A stretch of DNA of 64,000 nucleotides from Acinetobacter guerrae (GTDB lineage Bacteria > Pseudomonadota > Gammaproteobacteria > Pseudomonadales > Moraxellaceae). Shown here piece by piece: positions 7,380-16,851 of this stretch. The stretch is taken from positions 1 through 64,000 of the forward strand of contig NZ_LXGN01000060.1 in NCBI RefSeq assembly GCF_009372255.1. The letters run 5' to 3'. The notes under the pieces were generated by a model that saw only the letters and a program-made list of their open reading frames with translations, had not been told where the DNA came from and did no database searches. The position numbers and the translations under genes are program-made. Within the stretch, counting starts at the first letter, position 1, and every line of letters begins with the position of its first letter.

Positions 7380-8816
7380 ATGACATCAAATTTCAACCCG
7401 CTAGAGCTCCTAGCGGAAAGAGTGACGCCGCTTGTCGTTGATCAGACGCAACTCGAAATCGATATAGATAAGAAATCCTCATTACTTAAACAGTTTTACC
7501 CCATTGTTCTATCTTTATTCCATAAATTTCCTGATCGACTCAAAGGTATATTACATGGCAGTCAAGCACCTTTGCAGGAGTTATTAGGCAATCATCAAGG
7601 TGTATTAAATGAAATGCTCAATGCATTTTCCAAACATCATAGTCTGCAACCTGCCACAATCGAGTCTCTTTTTAATCATGCGATTCCGCTAAGTGCAAGA
7701 GCATTAAAAGAGGAAGTAGGTGAGGAAAATATCGTTTCTTATATCGGATCTTATCTCCCTCAAATTGCGAGTCAGCTTCCTGCTTGGGCAGCACCGATTT
7801 TATCGGGTTTAGGTTTGGGGAGTTTGCTCCATGGCACAACAACGAATCAGTCTTTAAAAGCTGCACCTGCGGATACGGGTGGCGGTTTTAAAAAGTTTCT
7901 GCCGTGGTTGGCTTTAATTATTTTGGCTTTACTGCTGCTGTTTTTTTGGCGCTCTTGCCAGAAACAGACGCCTGCGACCAATAGCGTGGCAGAACCTGCC
8001 GCAACTTCCGAAGTAGCAAATACTGCTGCTGCAACTCCAGCATCTTTAAGTCTGACTTCTGGTACGGGTAATCAGGTACTAGGTTGTCAGTCAAATGTGG
8101 GAGACAGTGGTCTTGCATCTGTTCTACAGGCTGGAATAGCCAAAGTCTTTGGTACAGGTGTAAATTGTAATATTGCCACAGATTCAGCCTATGCCACACA
8201 GTTACCAGCGCAGGAGAAACTGGATGCCATTTTAAATCTGGTGAAAGAAGTTCCGAATGCAAGCATTGAGTGGGTGGGTGATCAGTTAACTGTGAATGCA
8301 CCAGATGCAAATGCTCTAAAAGGTTTGATTGAAAAAATTAAAGCATTGGCGCCTGAATTAAATGTCGTTTCAGCAGCTCCTTTAAATGTTGAGCAGTCTG
8401 TAAATAACAGTATTGATGCGAGTACTCAAGCTTTAACAGGATTAAATGAATCCTCAAGTCCAGAGCAAATTGTACGTGCCTTAAATATGCAGATTATTAA
8501 TTTTGCTAGCGGTTCTGCAACTATTCCAGATGCCAATAAAGCCGTGTTGGATCAGGCTGCTGCATTGTTGCAAAAAGTTCCAAACCTTGCATTAAATGTG
8601 GAAGGCTATACCGATTCTACTGGGAATGCAGATGCCAATAAAACACTCTCACAAAAACGGGCGCAAGCTGTAGTGGATTATTTAACTGGAAAAGGCGTAA
8701 ATAGTTCAAGTTTGAAAGCAGTAGGCTATGGTTCTGAAAACCCAGTAGCGGATAATGAAACTGAACAGGGTAAATTCCGTAATCGCCGTATTGAGTTTAA
8801 ATTAGCAGGTTCTTAA
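7380..8816 (+). CDS. OmpA-domain protein with N-terminal helical domain and one membrane segment
   Basis: The 478-residue product has three parts. Residues 1-165 form a soluble, Leu-rich domain resembling the DUF937/YidB type (LLGNHQGVLNEMLNAF, LPQIASQLPAWAAPILSGLGLG). Residues ~178-195 are a transmembrane segment (FLPWLALIILALLLLFFW). The periplasmic part has a BON-like repeat (ILNLVKEVPNASIEWVGDQL) and a C-terminal OmpA peptidoglycan-binding domain (INFASGSATIPDANKAVLDQ, VEGYTDSTGNADANKTLSQKRAQAVVDYL, GYGSENPVADN, RNRRIEF). It probably ties the inner membrane to the cell wall. GGAG lies 9 bases before ATG 7380. It stands alone, divergent from aroE and with its own terminator. The exact role is unknown. 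Confidence 0.82.
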   Translation: MTSNFNPLELLAERVTPLVVDQTQLEIDIDKKSSLLKQFYPIVLSLFHKFPDRLKGILHGSQAPLQELLGNHQGVLNEMLNAFSKHHSLQPATIESLFNHAIPLSARALKEEVGEENIVSYIGSYLPQIASQLPAWAAPILSGLGLGSLLHGTTTNQSLKAAPADTGGGFKKFLPWLALIILALLLLFFWRSCQKQTPATNSVAEPAATSEVANTAAATPASLSLTSGTGNQVLGCQSNVGDSGLASVLQAGIAKVFGTGVNCNIATDSAYATQLPAQEKLDAILNLVKEVPNASIEWVGDQLTVNAPDANALKGLIEKIKALAPELNVVSAAPLNVEQSVNNSIDASTQALTGLNESSSPEQIVRALNMQIINFASGSATIPDANKAVLDQAAALLQKVPNLALNVEGYTDSTGNADANKTLSQKRAQAVVDYLTGKGVNSSSLKAVGYGSENPVADNETEQGKFRNRRIEFKLAGS

Positions 8817-8842
8817 TTTAAATCATGCTTGATGTAATGTAT

Positions 8843-8877
8843 GAAAGTCGTCTGAATTAGGCGGCTTTCTTTTTTTA
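8843..8877 (+). terminator. Terminator after the OmpA-domain gene
   Basis: GAAAGTCGTC pairs with GGCGGCTTTC (two G-T pairs) around a seven-base loop and is followed by a run of T, 27 bases after the stop. Confidence 0.85.
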
Positions 8878-8947
8878 TTAGGGCATTTAAAAAAGAGATA
8901 AAGAAGTGGGCAAGATTTTGTATGTATATAGGTGAATATGTCTACAA

Positions 8948-9154
8948 TTAAGGGTTACAGATAGACTCAATTTCTTCAATAAAGAAAATAACAGCGGCCA
9001 GAAATAAGCCAATAGCAGCAAGCACAGTCACAGAGATAGAAATACTGTCTGAATAGACATTTTCATATTCGATAGTAACCCCAGAAGAAATTACTACAGT
9101 AGCGATCAAGGTGTATAAAACCAACATGCGATGGTTTTCTATAATATTAAGCAT
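8948..9154 (-). CDS. Small two-helix membrane protein
   Basis: The 68-residue product has two hydrophobic segments (MLVLYTLIATVVISSGV and ISVTVLAAIGLFLAAVIFFI) separated by a short acidic loop, and an acidic C-terminal end. No family is recognised. An AAAGG ribosome site lies just upstream of ATG 9154. It is a single gene between the OmpA-domain gene and hemF and may be a lineage-specific small membrane protein. Confidence 0.6.
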   Translation of the reverse strand: MLNIIENHRMLVLYTLIATVVISSGVTIEYENVYSDSISISVTVLAAIGLFLAAVIFFIEEIESICNP

Positions 9155-9349
9155 AATTTGCCTTTGTATCTTTTCTACATTAGATCAGAACAATATTAAA
9201 TCAATATGACAAACAGTGGCAGCTTTACTGTGTGACTATCTTTTTCAATTTTGTAATGACATGAGCTTTCATGTATAAGCAGCATAATACATAACACGAA
9301 ACATACAAGAGACGAATTAATAATAAATAGTCTCATTTGCAAGTGAATA

Positions 9350-10288
9350 TTACAATTCGGTTAGCCAATCGTGAGGTTTTAGATAATAATCAGTGAGTTG
9401 CTTTTCTATTGAGTTTTCATCCCATTCTGGGCGATAAGACCATGCTGCCAGATTGGGTAGGCTAACCAAAATAGACTCAATCCGCCCGCCCGTTTGTAAA
9501 CCAAATAAAGTGCCGCGGTCATATACAAGATTGTATTCTACATAGCGACCACGTCGATATAACTGAAACTCGCGCTGCGCTTCGGTATAAGGCTGTTCAC
9601 GATGCTTTTCAAAAATTGGGATAATTGCCTCTAGATAACCATTGCCCACCGCTTTAATGTAATCAAAACAGGTGTCAAAGTCCCATCGATTTAAGTCATC
9701 AAAAAATAAACCACCAATGCCACGTTGTTCATCACGATGCTTCAAATAAAAATAATCATCGCACCATTTTTTATGTTCAGCATAAACCTTTTCACCAAAA
9801 GGTTGGCACAAATCAAAAGCAGTTTGATGCCAATGTTTAATGTCATCATGGTCTGGATAAAAAGGGGTTAAATCAAAACCACCACCAAACCACCAGATGG
9901 GTTCCTGACCTTCAGGTTCAGCCACGAATAAACGGACATTGGCGTGTGAGGTAGGAATGTTTGGGTTTTTAGGATGAATCACCAATGAAACACCAAGTGC
10001 TTGAGCTTTAGCACCAGCAATATTTGGATGACGTTGTGTTGCCGATGCAGGAAGTTGACGAATATCAATATGCGAAAACATGACTCCGCCTTTTTCAATC
10101 ACTTCGCCATCCTGTAGAACACGCGAGCGCCCACCGCCACCTTCTGCACGTTGCCAGTCATCAATCATGAATTGTGCAGAGCCGCCCCCTAGTTGTTCTT
10201 GTTGTTCTAAGGCAGCACAAATTCGTGCTTGTAAATCGAGTAAGAACTCACGTACTTGTTGAATATCAGCCGAAGTCGGACGCTGCAT
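9350..10288 (-). CDS. hemF: Oxygen-dependent coproporphyrinogen III oxidase
   Basis: HemF oxidatively decarboxylates two propionates of coproporphyrinogen III to give protoporphyrinogen IX in haem synthesis. Conserved blocks are all present: [33 protein letters not shown], the [18 protein letters not shown] region, and the C-terminal [20 protein letters not shown] with SLP. ATG 10288 (MQRPTS) is preferred because GAGG lies about 9 bases upstream; an ATG four codons earlier (10300) lacks this. The product is about 312 residues, normal for the family. Confidence 0.95.
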   Translation of the reverse strand: MQRPTSADIQQVREFLLDLQARICAALEQQEQLGGGSAQFMIDDWQRAEGGGGRSRVLQDGEVIEKGGVMFSHIDIRQLPASATQRHPNIAGAKAQALGVSLVIHPKNPNIPTSHANVRLFVAEPEGQEPIWWFGGGFDLTPFYPDHDDIKHWHQTAFDLCQPFGEKVYAEHKKWCDDYFYLKHRDEQRGIGGLFFDDLNRWDFDTCFDYIKAVGNGYLEAIIPIFEKHREQPYTEAQREFQLYRRGRYVEYNLVYDRGTLFGLQTGGRIESILVSLPNLAAWSYRPEWDENSIEKQLTDYYLKPHDWLTEL

Positions 10289-10350
10289 AATGAGCCTCAA
10301 ATAAATCTTGTTTTGTTTAAATTAAGCATAAAGAAATAGCAGGAATAAGT

Positions 10351-10390
10351 AAAAAAGGATTTTATTAAGCACATTAATAAAACCCTTTTT
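10351..10390 (-). terminator. Terminator after ribA
   Basis: AAGG plus TTTTATTAA pairs with TTAATAAAA plus CCTT around a GCACA loop. Read leftward (the ribA direction) it ends in a run of T. Confidence 0.7.
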
Positions 10391-10416
10391 CATTCAAAAA
10401 TAATCATGAATTCACT

Positions 10417-11019
10417 TTAGAAATCATCTTTTTTATAGAGATGATCCATACGTTCACGTTTAGTTTTCAAGTAATGCTCATTAAATGGGTTGCGGCCGAC
10501 TGTTAACGGAACGCGCTCAACCACATTAATTCCAAGATCAGTCAGGGCTTTTAATTTAAGCGGATTATTTGTGACCAGTTTGACTTCTCTGACCTGTAAA
10601 TGATCTAGCATAATGGTACACATATCATAGTGACGTGCATCAGCAGGAAGATTCAATAAAAGGTTGGCATCGACTGTGTCATGTCCCTGATCTTGTAGGG
10701 CATAAGCACGAATTTTATTGGTCAGTCCAATGCCGCGACCTTCCTGACGCAAATATAAAATGACACCTTTACCTGTATCGTTAATCAACTGCTGCGTGGC
10801 TTGTAACTGTGGTCCACAATCACATTTTAATGATCCAAATGCATCGCCTGTTAGGCATTCTGAATGAATACGAACCAGTACGGGTTCATTCGGCGCGATC
10901 TCTAAACCTTTGGATAATGCGACGTGTTCCTCACCTGTTTTAGGGTCTTGAAACACAGAAATATTGAAGTCACCAAACTTGGTCGGGAGCTTTGACGTTG
11001 CGACAAATTCGATAGCCAC
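10417..11019 (-). CDS. ribA: GTP cyclohydrolase II
   Basis: RibA opens the GTP ring in the first step of riboflavin synthesis. The 200-residue protein has the zinc ligands in [17 protein letters not shown], the [11 protein letters not shown] active-site segment near residue 95, and the NPLKLKAL block. It is the free-standing form, not fused to RibB. The start ATG 11019 is preceded by a TATACT-like -10 sequence on the minus strand (complement of 11051-11056). I see no FMN riboswitch signature in the short leader. Confidence 0.95.
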   Translation of the reverse strand: MAIEFVATSKLPTKFGDFNISVFQDPKTGEEHVALSKGLEIAPNEPVLVRIHSECLTGDAFGSLKCDCGPQLQATQQLINDTGKGVILYLRQEGRGIGLTNKIRAYALQDQGHDTVDANLLLNLPADARHYDMCTIMLDHLQVREVKLVTNNPLKLKALTDLGINVVERVPLTVGRNPFNEHYLKTKRERMDHLYKKDDF

Positions 11020-11329
11020 TAATTACATATCTCATCAGGAAAACGGCTAAAGTATAGCGTACTGGTTATATATTGGTAGAATTGAACTGCTGAATTTATG
11101 CATAATAATTTCTTTTTTGTATAATGCACACGATAATAGTTGATAAACAGTAAGATTATTCTGGATAATCTAGCCAACCACGCCGCAGAGAAAATCCTCC
11201 CTGCGACCTTGTTAGACATGTGGCTGATTGAAGGTGACTTTAATTCGATACGATTATGATGTTGTTCATCATATCGAATCCCATTTACCCAGCTTAGGAT
11301 TTGCCAGGCTTAAGAAGGCTTTGCCACAT
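11020..11329. promoter_or_regulatory. Divergent control region between ribA and dxs
   Basis: On the minus strand a TATACT box (11051-11056 complement) lies 32 bases before the ribA start. On the + strand a TATAAT at 11120-11125 could serve dxs and would give a leader of about 200 bases. The span 11170-11210 is GC-richer than its surroundings and contains imperfect inverted repeats (CGCAG / CTGCG). Frames that extend dxs upstream or cross ribA here have no conserved residues. Confidence 0.4.
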
Positions 11330-13243
11330 ATGTTGTATACCGAAATACCAACTCAACGCCCTGTTACGCCATTGTTAGATGAAATTGATCATCCAAAACA
11401 ATTACGTCAGCTCGAGCAAGGCCAATTGTCTCAAGTGGCTGATGAGTTGCGTCAGTTTATTTTATATGCGGCAGGACAAAGTGGTGGACACTTTGGCGCA
11501 AATCTAGGCGTGATTGAGCTTACCGTTGCGCTTCATTATAGTTTTAATACCCCACACGATCGTTTAATTTGGGATGTGGGTCATCAGGCCTATCCGCACA
11601 AAGCATTAACAGGTCGACGTGAACAACTCATCACCATTCGGGCGCAAAATGGTTTAGCTGCATTTCCTGCGCGTGAAGAATCAGTATTTGACACTTTTGG
11701 TGTTGGGCACTCTTCGACTGCAATTTCGGCAGGTTTGGGAATGTCTTTAGCACGTCGCTATCAAAAAGACCCATGTGAGGTTGTCTGTATTGTTGGTGAT
11801 GGAGCCATGACCGCTGGCATGGCTTTTGAAGCCATGAATGATGCAGTGGCGCATGATGCTGATCTTATTGTCGTTCTAAATGACAACGACATGTCTATTT
11901 CCTGTAGTACAGGTGGCTTTGCCAAACATTTAGCTGCCATTTGGGAACATGGTCACTCAGTCAACATTAATGATAGCGGTGAGGCGTATATTCAGCCACA
12001 TCCGCAATGGACTTATAATTCACGGTTACATCAGTCTGCTACCGATGCTGCAGATAATTTGTTCAAGGCAATTGGTTTCGATTATTTCGGCCCTTTTGAT
12101 GGTCATGATGTCGAGCAACTGGCTTATGTTTTTAATGCGTTGAAAAAACGTAAAGGGCCACGTTTGGTTCATGTTTATACTAAAAAAGGCAAGGGGTTTC
12201 AGCCTGCCGAGGCCGATCCAATTACCTACCATGCAATTACCAAAATCTCACCTGTTGCAACGGCTCCAATTGTAAAAGCGCCTCCAAAATATTCTGATGT
12301 ATTTGGTCAATGGCTATGTGACGAAGCAGCACAGGATCATCGTTTATTAGCGATTACCCCTGCGATGTGTGAAGGTTCAGGTATGGTGAAATTTGCCAAA
12401 CAGTACCCAGATCGCTTCTTTGATGTTGCCATCGCTGAGCAACATGCAGTCACTTTGGCTGCGGGAATGGCGTGTGAAGGGCTAAAACCTGTCGTGGCAA
12501 TTTATTCAACCTTTTTGCAACGTGGTTATGATCAATTTATTCATGATGTAGCCTTACAGAATCTGGATGTGACTTTTGGTATTGATCGTGCGGGGTTAGT
12601 GGGTGAAGATGGTCCGACCCATGCAGGGGCTTATGATTATGCCTATATGCGTACCGTGCCAAATATCGTGATCATGGCGCCTAAAGACGAAAATGAATGT
12701 CGTCAAATGTTGCATACCGCGTATTTACACGTAGGGCCTGCTGCTGTGCGTTATCCGCGCGGTAATGGAATAGGTGTCGATATTCAGCAAAAACTCACTG
12801 CAATGGAAATTGGTAAAGCTGAAATTGTGGGTGAATACAACGCTGGATATGATGAACAAATTAGCATTTTGGCTTTTGGTAGTCGAGTAACCGCTGCAAT
12901 AGTTGCTGCTGAGCAATTGAGCAAAACGCATGATATTGGGGTGCGTGTTGTGAATATGCGCTATGTGAAACCATTAGATGAGCAAATTATTCGTGATTTA
13001 GCCATTAACACTGCTTTATTTGTTACGGTTGAAGAACATGCGGTCATGGCGGGTGCAGGTAGTGCGGTGAATGAGTTTTTGGTTAAGGCACAAATTCTTA
13101 AACCTACACTCAATTTGGGTTTACCCGACAGCTTTATGGCACAAGCAACTCATGCACAAATGTTGCATAGTTGTGGACTAGATGCTGAAGGAATCCAAAA
13201 ATCCATTGAAAAAGTATGGTTAAAGCTTGTACAACCTGTCTAA
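11330..13243 (+). CDS. dxs: 1-deoxy-D-xylulose-5-phosphate synthase
   Basis: Dxs condenses pyruvate and glyceraldehyde 3-phosphate, the first step of the MEP isoprenoid pathway; it also feeds thiamine and pyridoxal synthesis. The protein has the thiamine diphosphate motif [16 protein letters not shown], the GGHFGANLG and [11 protein letters not shown] blocks, [14 protein letters not shown], the catalytic [13 protein letters not shown] and [13 protein letters not shown] 11330 ([11 protein letters not shown]) matches the start I recall for the family and follows AAGAAGG at 11312-11318. The frame is open back to a TTG at 11228, but that 34-residue extension looks non-conserved. Confidence 0.95.
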   Translation: MLYTEIPTQRPVTPLLDEIDHPKQLRQLEQGQLSQVADELRQFILYAAGQSGGHFGANLGVIELTVALHYSFNTPHDRLIWDVGHQAYPHKALTGRREQLITIRAQNGLAAFPAREESVFDTFGVGHSSTAISAGLGMSLARRYQKDPCEVVCIVGDGAMTAGMAFEAMNDAVAHDADLIVVLNDNDMSISCSTGGFAKHLAAIWEHGHSVNINDSGEAYIQPHPQWTYNSRLHQSATDAADNLFKAIGFDYFGPFDGHDVEQLAYVFNALKKRKGPRLVHVYTKKGKGFQPAEADPITYHAITKISPVATAPIVKAPPKYSDVFGQWLCDEAAQDHRLLAITPAMCEGSGMVKFAKQYPDRFFDVAIAEQHAVTLAAGMACEGLKPVVAIYSTFLQRGYDQFIHDVALQNLDVTFGIDRAGLVGEDGPTHAGAYDYAYMRTVPNIVIMAPKDENECRQMLHTAYLHVGPAAVRYPRGNGIGVDIQQKLTAMEIGKAEIVGEYNAGYDEQISILAFGSRVTAAIVAAEQLSKTHDIGVRVVNMRYVKPLDEQIIRDLAINTALFVTVEEHAVMAGAGSAVNEFLVKAQILKPTLNLGLPDSFMAQATHAQMLHSCGLDAEGIQKSIEKVWLKLVQPV

Positions 13244-13279
13244 ATGCCTCAGTTAAAAAAAAACTAACATTTTTTACCT

Positions 13280-13315
13280 AAAAGCGCGTCAATTTGATAG
13301 AATTGCCGCGCTTTT
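13280..13315 (+). terminator. Hairpin between dxs and the suhB-like gene
   Basis: AAAAGCGCGTCAATT pairs with AATTGCCGCGCTTTT with one mismatch around a six-base loop. It ends in CTTTTAT and lies 37 bases after the dxs stop. It probably terminates dxs; its loop and right arm might also overlap promoter elements of the next gene (TTGATA at 13294-13299). Confidence 0.65.
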
Positions 13316-13361
13316 ATGCATTATTCTTTGTCAAAATCTTCAAATTTGTAGTGGGTGTTCA

Positions 13362-14192
13362 ATGGAACCTATGGTGGTTATGGCTGCGCGTGCAGCTCAG
13401 TTAGTTGGTCAAGAGCTTTTAAAAGCACATCAAAATCGTCATAAACTCGATCTACAAGTTGAAGAAAAAGGCATCGAAGGCCCAGTGACGCGTGTTGACC
13501 GTTACTTAGAACAACTTACAATAGATACTTTGAAAAAAAGTTATAAAAATCATAGCTTTTTGGGTGAAGAATTTGGCTTGCAAGAAGGCAAAGGTCATGA
13601 CGCTGATTGGTGCTGGGTGATTGATCCTCTAGATGGGACACAAAACTTTATCAATGGTTTTCCGCATTTTTGTATTTCCATCGCTGTACAGCATAAAGGC
13701 ATCACTCAACACGGTGTAATTTACGATCCAGTTCGCGATGAATTATTTTCATCGAGTCGTGGTCGTGGTTCGGTCATGAATCAGCGTCGTATCCGTGTCA
13801 ATGTCCGTGACCATCTGGAAAATACTTTTTTAGCCGTGGGTCATCCATATCGTGCCATGCGTAACGGCGAAATTGTGTCTTATGCAGAGCAACACTTTGC
13901 ATCACTCTTGGCTGTCACAAAAGCAGGCGCGCATATTCGTCGTGCAGGTTCTGCTGCATTAGATTTGGCTTATGTTGCTGCGGGTCGTTTTGATGGATTC
14001 TTTGAAGTTGGTTTAAAACCGTGGGATATTGCAGCGGGTGAGTTGATTATCAAAGAAGCAGGCGGTGTTGTTGTAGATGCTCGTGGTGGCAATGATTCAA
14101 TGGAAAATGGTCAGGTTCTGGCATCTTCATTAAAAATGTTAAAACCATTGATGCAAACAGTTGTTCCTGCTTGGGGCGAAATGGCTAAGTAA
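13362..14192 (+). CDS. suhB: Inositol monophosphatase family protein (SuhB-like)
   Basis: The 276-residue product carries the metal-binding motifs of the family: FLGEEFG near residue 67, WVIDPLDGTQNFINGFP near 88, and KPWDIAAGELIIKEAGG near 222. These enzymes hydrolyse inositol 1-phosphate with Mg2+; in E. coli SuhB also joins the ribosomal RNA antitermination complex. GTGGG lies shortly before ATG 13362. It is a single gene with hairpins on both sides. The symbol reflects the closest family, not proof of the antitermination role. Confidence 0.88.
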   Translation: MEPMVVMAARAAQLVGQELLKAHQNRHKLDLQVEEKGIEGPVTRVDRYLEQLTIDTLKKSYKNHSFLGEEFGLQEGKGHDADWCWVIDPLDGTQNFINGFPHFCISIAVQHKGITQHGVIYDPVRDELFSSSRGRGSVMNQRRIRVNVRDHLENTFLAVGHPYRAMRNGEIVSYAEQHFASLLAVTKAGAHIRRAGSAALDLAYVAAGRFDGFFEVGLKPWDIAAGELIIKEAGGVVVDARGGNDSMENGQVLASSLKMLKPLMQTVVPAWGEMAK

Positions 14193-14207
14193 GTCAAACA
14201 GATCAGT

Positions 14208-14241
14208 AAAAAAGCTCTCATGAAAATTTGAGGGCTTTTTT
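14208..14241 (+). terminator. Terminator after the suhB-like gene
   Basis: AAAAAAGCTCTCA pairs with TGAGGGCTTTTTT around an eight-base loop, 15 bases after the stop, and is followed by further T residues. Confidence 0.9.
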
Positions 14242-14242
14242 T

Positions 14243-14275
14243 TACAATAAGAGAAATTTCTACAATAAGAGAAAT
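14243..14275. repeat. 15-bp direct repeat, two copies
   Basis: TACAATAAGAGAAAT occurs at 14243-14257 and again at 14261-14275, a period of 18 bases. It lies just after the suhB terminator and is probably a local slippage product. Confidence 0.7.
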
Positions 14276-14502
14276 AGAAATTAAAGTCATGATGATTTAT
14301 TTGATTGGTCTAGACAAATTCGGAAAATGAGAATGAACTTGTAAAATTATCTTTACTTATATTGAGCCATATTAGGTCGAAAAATATTATAAAATTTAGA
14401 TATATCATGATGTTATGTTTTGTGTTTCTGCTTTAATAGTTTTGCAAATGTTATCGATTAGTGTACTTTTATGCAAAAATAATCAAAAACCTATTAAAAA
14501 AG

Positions 14503-14530
14503 GTGACTTTTAAAAACTTTCTGCTATACT
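14503..14530 (+). promoter_or_regulatory. Sigma-70 promoter of the DEAD-box helicase gene
   Basis: GTGACT (14503-14508) and TATACT (14525-14530) are separated by 16 bases in an AT-rich upstream region (14276-14500) that otherwise holds nothing I recognise. Transcription would start near 14537. Confidence 0.6.
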
Positions 14531-14536
14531 CTCGCC

Positions 14537-14804
14537 ACGCACTTAAATTTCCGTTCATTACCTGAACATTCTGTTCTATTCATTGTATGCGCACGCCGTC
14601 CATAGAGAGGACCATTCATTGCGCCCAAATCGCTCAGCGATTCTTCAGGTTCCGGCCGTAATCATGCGTGCGTATAGTCTACATCGTCGTTATTCGGATT
14701 GCTGTTGAATGTTAACTCATTCAGCCTAAGATGCCGTGCCGCCTTTTGTCGATGTCCATATTTGTATTTATTAAAATGGAGCACCCATCAGGGTGAAACT
14801 CTCT
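14537..14804 (+). ncRNA. Long structured 5' leader of the helicase mRNA
   Basis: About 270 bases lie between the predicted transcription start and the helicase start codon. They are clearly less AT-rich than the flanking intergenic DNA and contain small hairpins: AATCGC/GCGATT near 14629-14643, GAATG/CATTC near 14707-14722, and GCACGCCG-like segments that can pair over distance. No conserved reading frame is seen. Long leaders are known for cold-shock helicase mRNAs such as E. coli deaD. A regulatory role here is inferred. Confidence 0.45.
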
Positions 14805-16733
14805 ATGAGCAAAAATTTTGCCGATTTCTCTCTACATGAATCTTTACAACAAGCACTACAGGATCTAGGTTTTACTAGCCCAACACCTGTACAAGAACAA
14901 GCGATTCCTGCTGCTTTAGAAGGTAAAGACCTCCTTGTTTCAAGCCAGACTGGTTCTGGTAAAACTGCTGCATTCTTATTGCCGACATTACATTCTCTTG
15001 CTGGACAAGATACTTTCCTTCCTTTTAAAGAACGTATGAAAGCGGTAACGCAACCAAATATTTTGGTGATTTCACCAACGCGTGAATTGGCTCAACAAGT
15101 GAGTCAAGATGCGATTGCACTTGTACGTCACATGAAAGGTGTTCGTATTGCTGCCATTATGGGCGGTATGCCATTTGCAAAACAAATTCAACAATTAAAA
15201 GGCGCACAAGTTGTTGTTGCAACTCCGGGTCGTTTGTTGGACTTGGTTAATCGTCGTCAAATCAAATTAGACAAAGTGGATGCTTTGATTGTTGATGAAG
15301 CAGACCGTATGCTTGATCTTGGTTTCTCAGAAGATCTTGAAGCAATCAGCGAGTTAGCAGCAAACCGTAAGCAAACTTTGATGTTCTCTGCAACATTTGC
15401 AGATCGTATCATTCGTCTTGCAGAATGCATGATGCAAGATCCAATGCGTATTGCGATTGAAACTGGTCATTCAACCAATACTGACATTACCCAGACTTTA
15501 CACTGGACTGATGGTTTTGAGCATAAGAAAAAACTGCTGACTCACTGGTTAAGTGATGAAAGCATGGATCAAGCGGTTGTTTTCGCAAGTACTCAAGAAG
15601 ACACAGATATGCTAGCTGAAGAACTTGCAGAAGCAGGTCACTCAGTTGTAGCACTTCATGGTGCTATGCCACAAACAGTACGTAACCGTCGTTTACGTAG
15701 CATTCGTGAAGGTAAAGCTAAAATTTTAGTTGCAACTGATGTTGCTGCGCGTGGTTTAGATGTACCGACTATTTCTCACGTGATTAACTTTGGTTTGCCA
15801 ATGAAACACGAAGACTATGTACACCGTATTGGTCGTACAGGTCGTGCTGGTCGTACAGGTCAGGCAATTACTTTGGCAACTTATCGTGAGCGCGGTAAAA
15901 TTCGTGCCCTTGAAGATTATTTAGAAGCGCGTTTAAGTGTTTCTGAAATTGAAGGTTTAGAGCCTTCTCCACCTCCAGCACGTTCAGGTCGTGATGGTGG
16001 CGGTCGTGGTCGCGGTGGTAATGGCGGTGGTCGTCGTGAAGGTGGTCGCGGTGGTTTTGGTGGCGGTCGTCGTTTTGAAGGCGAAAGCAACTTTAAACGT
16101 CGTGAAGGTGGTCGTGATGATCGTCCACGCCGTAGCTTTGATGATAAGCCACGTGGTGAGCGTCCTGCATTTGCTGGTGAAGATCGTCCGCGTCGCGAGT
16201 TTAATTCAGACCGTCCGCGTCGTGAAGGTGGTTTTGAAGACCGTCCAAAACGTAGCTTTGGTGGTGAAGATCGTCCACGTCGCGAGTTCAACTCAGATCG
16301 TCCACGTCGTGAAGGTAGTTTCGAAGACCGTCCAAAACGTAGCTTCGGTGGTGAAGATCGTCCGCGTCGCGAGTTCAACTCAGATCGTCCACGTCGTGAA
16401 GGTGGTTTCAATGATAAACCGCGTTTCGACTCAAATGATGACAACCGTGGTAATCGCGTAGATTACAAACCACGTCGTGAGGGTGGTTTCGGTGATCGTC
16501 CAAAACGTGATTTTGGTGATCGTCCTGCACCACGTCGTGAAGGTGGTTTTGGTGACCGTCCACAACGTTCATTCACTGAAGACCGTCCAAAGCGTAGCTT
16601 TGGTGGTGAAGATCGTCCAAAACGTACTTTTGGTGGTGAAGACCGTCCGAAGCGCTTTGGTGATGATCGCCCACGTCGCGGTGTAAATGAAGAAAGCTTT
16701 GGTCGTGACCGTTCGCGTAAAAATGACCGTTAA
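14805..16733 (+). CDS. DEAD-box ATP-dependent RNA helicase with Arg-rich repeat tail
   Basis: The N-terminal ~380 residues hold all helicase motifs: Q motif (FTSPTPVQEQAIP), motif I SSQTGSGKTAA, PTRELAQQ, TPGRLLDL, motif II VDEADRMLD, motif III FSATF, then VFASTQ, ATDVAARGLDVP and HRIGRTGRAGR. The remaining ~240 residues are a low-complexity RNA-binding tail of Gly-Arg stretches and repeated units such as GEDRPRREFNSDRPRREGGF and DRPKRSFG. Such helicases unwind RNA in ribosome assembly or decay. ATG 14805 (MSKNFADF) is preferred; GTG 14793 is a possible start four codons earlier. RhlE and DeaD/CsdA types are both possible, so no symbol is given. Confidence 0.9.
   Translation: MSKNFADFSLHESLQQALQDLGFTSPTPVQEQAIPAALEGKDLLVSSQTGSGKTAAFLLPTLHSLAGQDTFLPFKERMKAVTQPNILVISPTRELAQQVSQDAIALVRHMKGVRIAAIMGGMPFAKQIQQLKGAQVVVATPGRLLDLVNRRQIKLDKVDALIVDEADRMLDLGFSEDLEAISELAANRKQTLMFSATFADRIIRLAECMMQDPMRIAIETGHSTNTDITQTLHWTDGFEHKKKLLTHWLSDESMDQAVVFASTQEDTDMLAEELAEAGHSVVALHGAMPQTVRNRRLRSIREGKAKILVATDVAARGLDVPTISHVINFGLPMKHEDYVHRIGRTGRAGRTGQAITLATYRERGKIRALEDYLEARLSVSEIEGLEPSPPPARSGRDGGGRGRGGNGGGRREGGRGGFGGGRRFEGESNFKRREGGRDDRPRRSFDDKPRGERPAFAGEDRPRREFNSDRPRREGGFEDRPKRSFGGEDRPRREFNSDRPRREGSFEDRPKRSFGGEDRPRREFNSDRPRREGGFNDKPRFDSNDDNRGNRVDYKPRREGGFGDRPKRDFGDRPAPRREGGFGDRPQRSFTEDRPKRSFGGEDRPKRTFGGEDRPKRFGDDRPRRGVNEESFGRDRSRKNDR
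16060..16715 (+). repeat. Degenerate coding repeats of the helicase tail
   Basis: The DNA repeats units of roughly 60-110 bases encoding EDRPRREFNSDRPRREGGF-like and EDRPKRSFGG-like blocks. Near-identical copies lie around 16180-16260, 16265-16350 and 16355-16410, with shorter DRP units to 16680. Synonymous differences between copies suggest purifying selection on the protein. This tract is prone to recombination and copy-number change. Confidence 0.8.
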
Positions 16734-16755
16734 GATTTAACTGTCTTATCGCTTT

Positions 16756-16789
16756 AAAAAAGCCGATACTTTTCAAGTATCGGCTTTTT
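16756..16789 (+). terminator. Terminator after the helicase gene
   Basis: AAAAAGCCGATACTT pairs perfectly with AAGTATCGGCTTTTT around TTC, 22 bases after the stop. Confidence 0.92.
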
Positions 16790-16790
16790 C

Positions 16791-16820
16791 TTGTAATAAA
16801 ACTATCAAAAACTATATAAT
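16791..16820 (+). promoter_or_regulatory. Promoter for the 64-residue gene
   Basis: TTGTAA (16791-16796) and TATAAT (16815-16820) are 18 bases apart, 32 bases before ATG 16852. The short leader fits a gene starting there. Confidence 0.55.
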
Positions 16821-16851
16821 GTGAGAACTGAGTCAGGTTTTTGTTGTAAGT

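Noticed and set aside
10900..11060. FMN riboswitch before ribA
   Set aside because: The short leader lacks the conserved RFN element segments.
11019..11219. 66-residue minus-strand frame upstream of ribA
   Set aside because: It occupies the ribA-dxs control region, overlaps the ribA start by one base, lacks a ribosome site and shows no conserved motif.
11228..11329. Upstream extension of dxs from TTG 11228
   Set aside because: The 34 residues have no Dxs character, and ATG 11330 has a better ribosome site and a family-like start.
15917..16444. Long Arg/Ser/Pro-rich frame on the minus strand opposite the helicase tail
   Set aside because: It is the mirror of the repeated coding sequence of the helicase, with no ribosome site and no family-like residues.
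16060..16715. Repeats that could suggest a CRISPR array
   Set aside because: The units are in frame, vary by synonymous changes and have no unique spacers; they encode the helicase tail.
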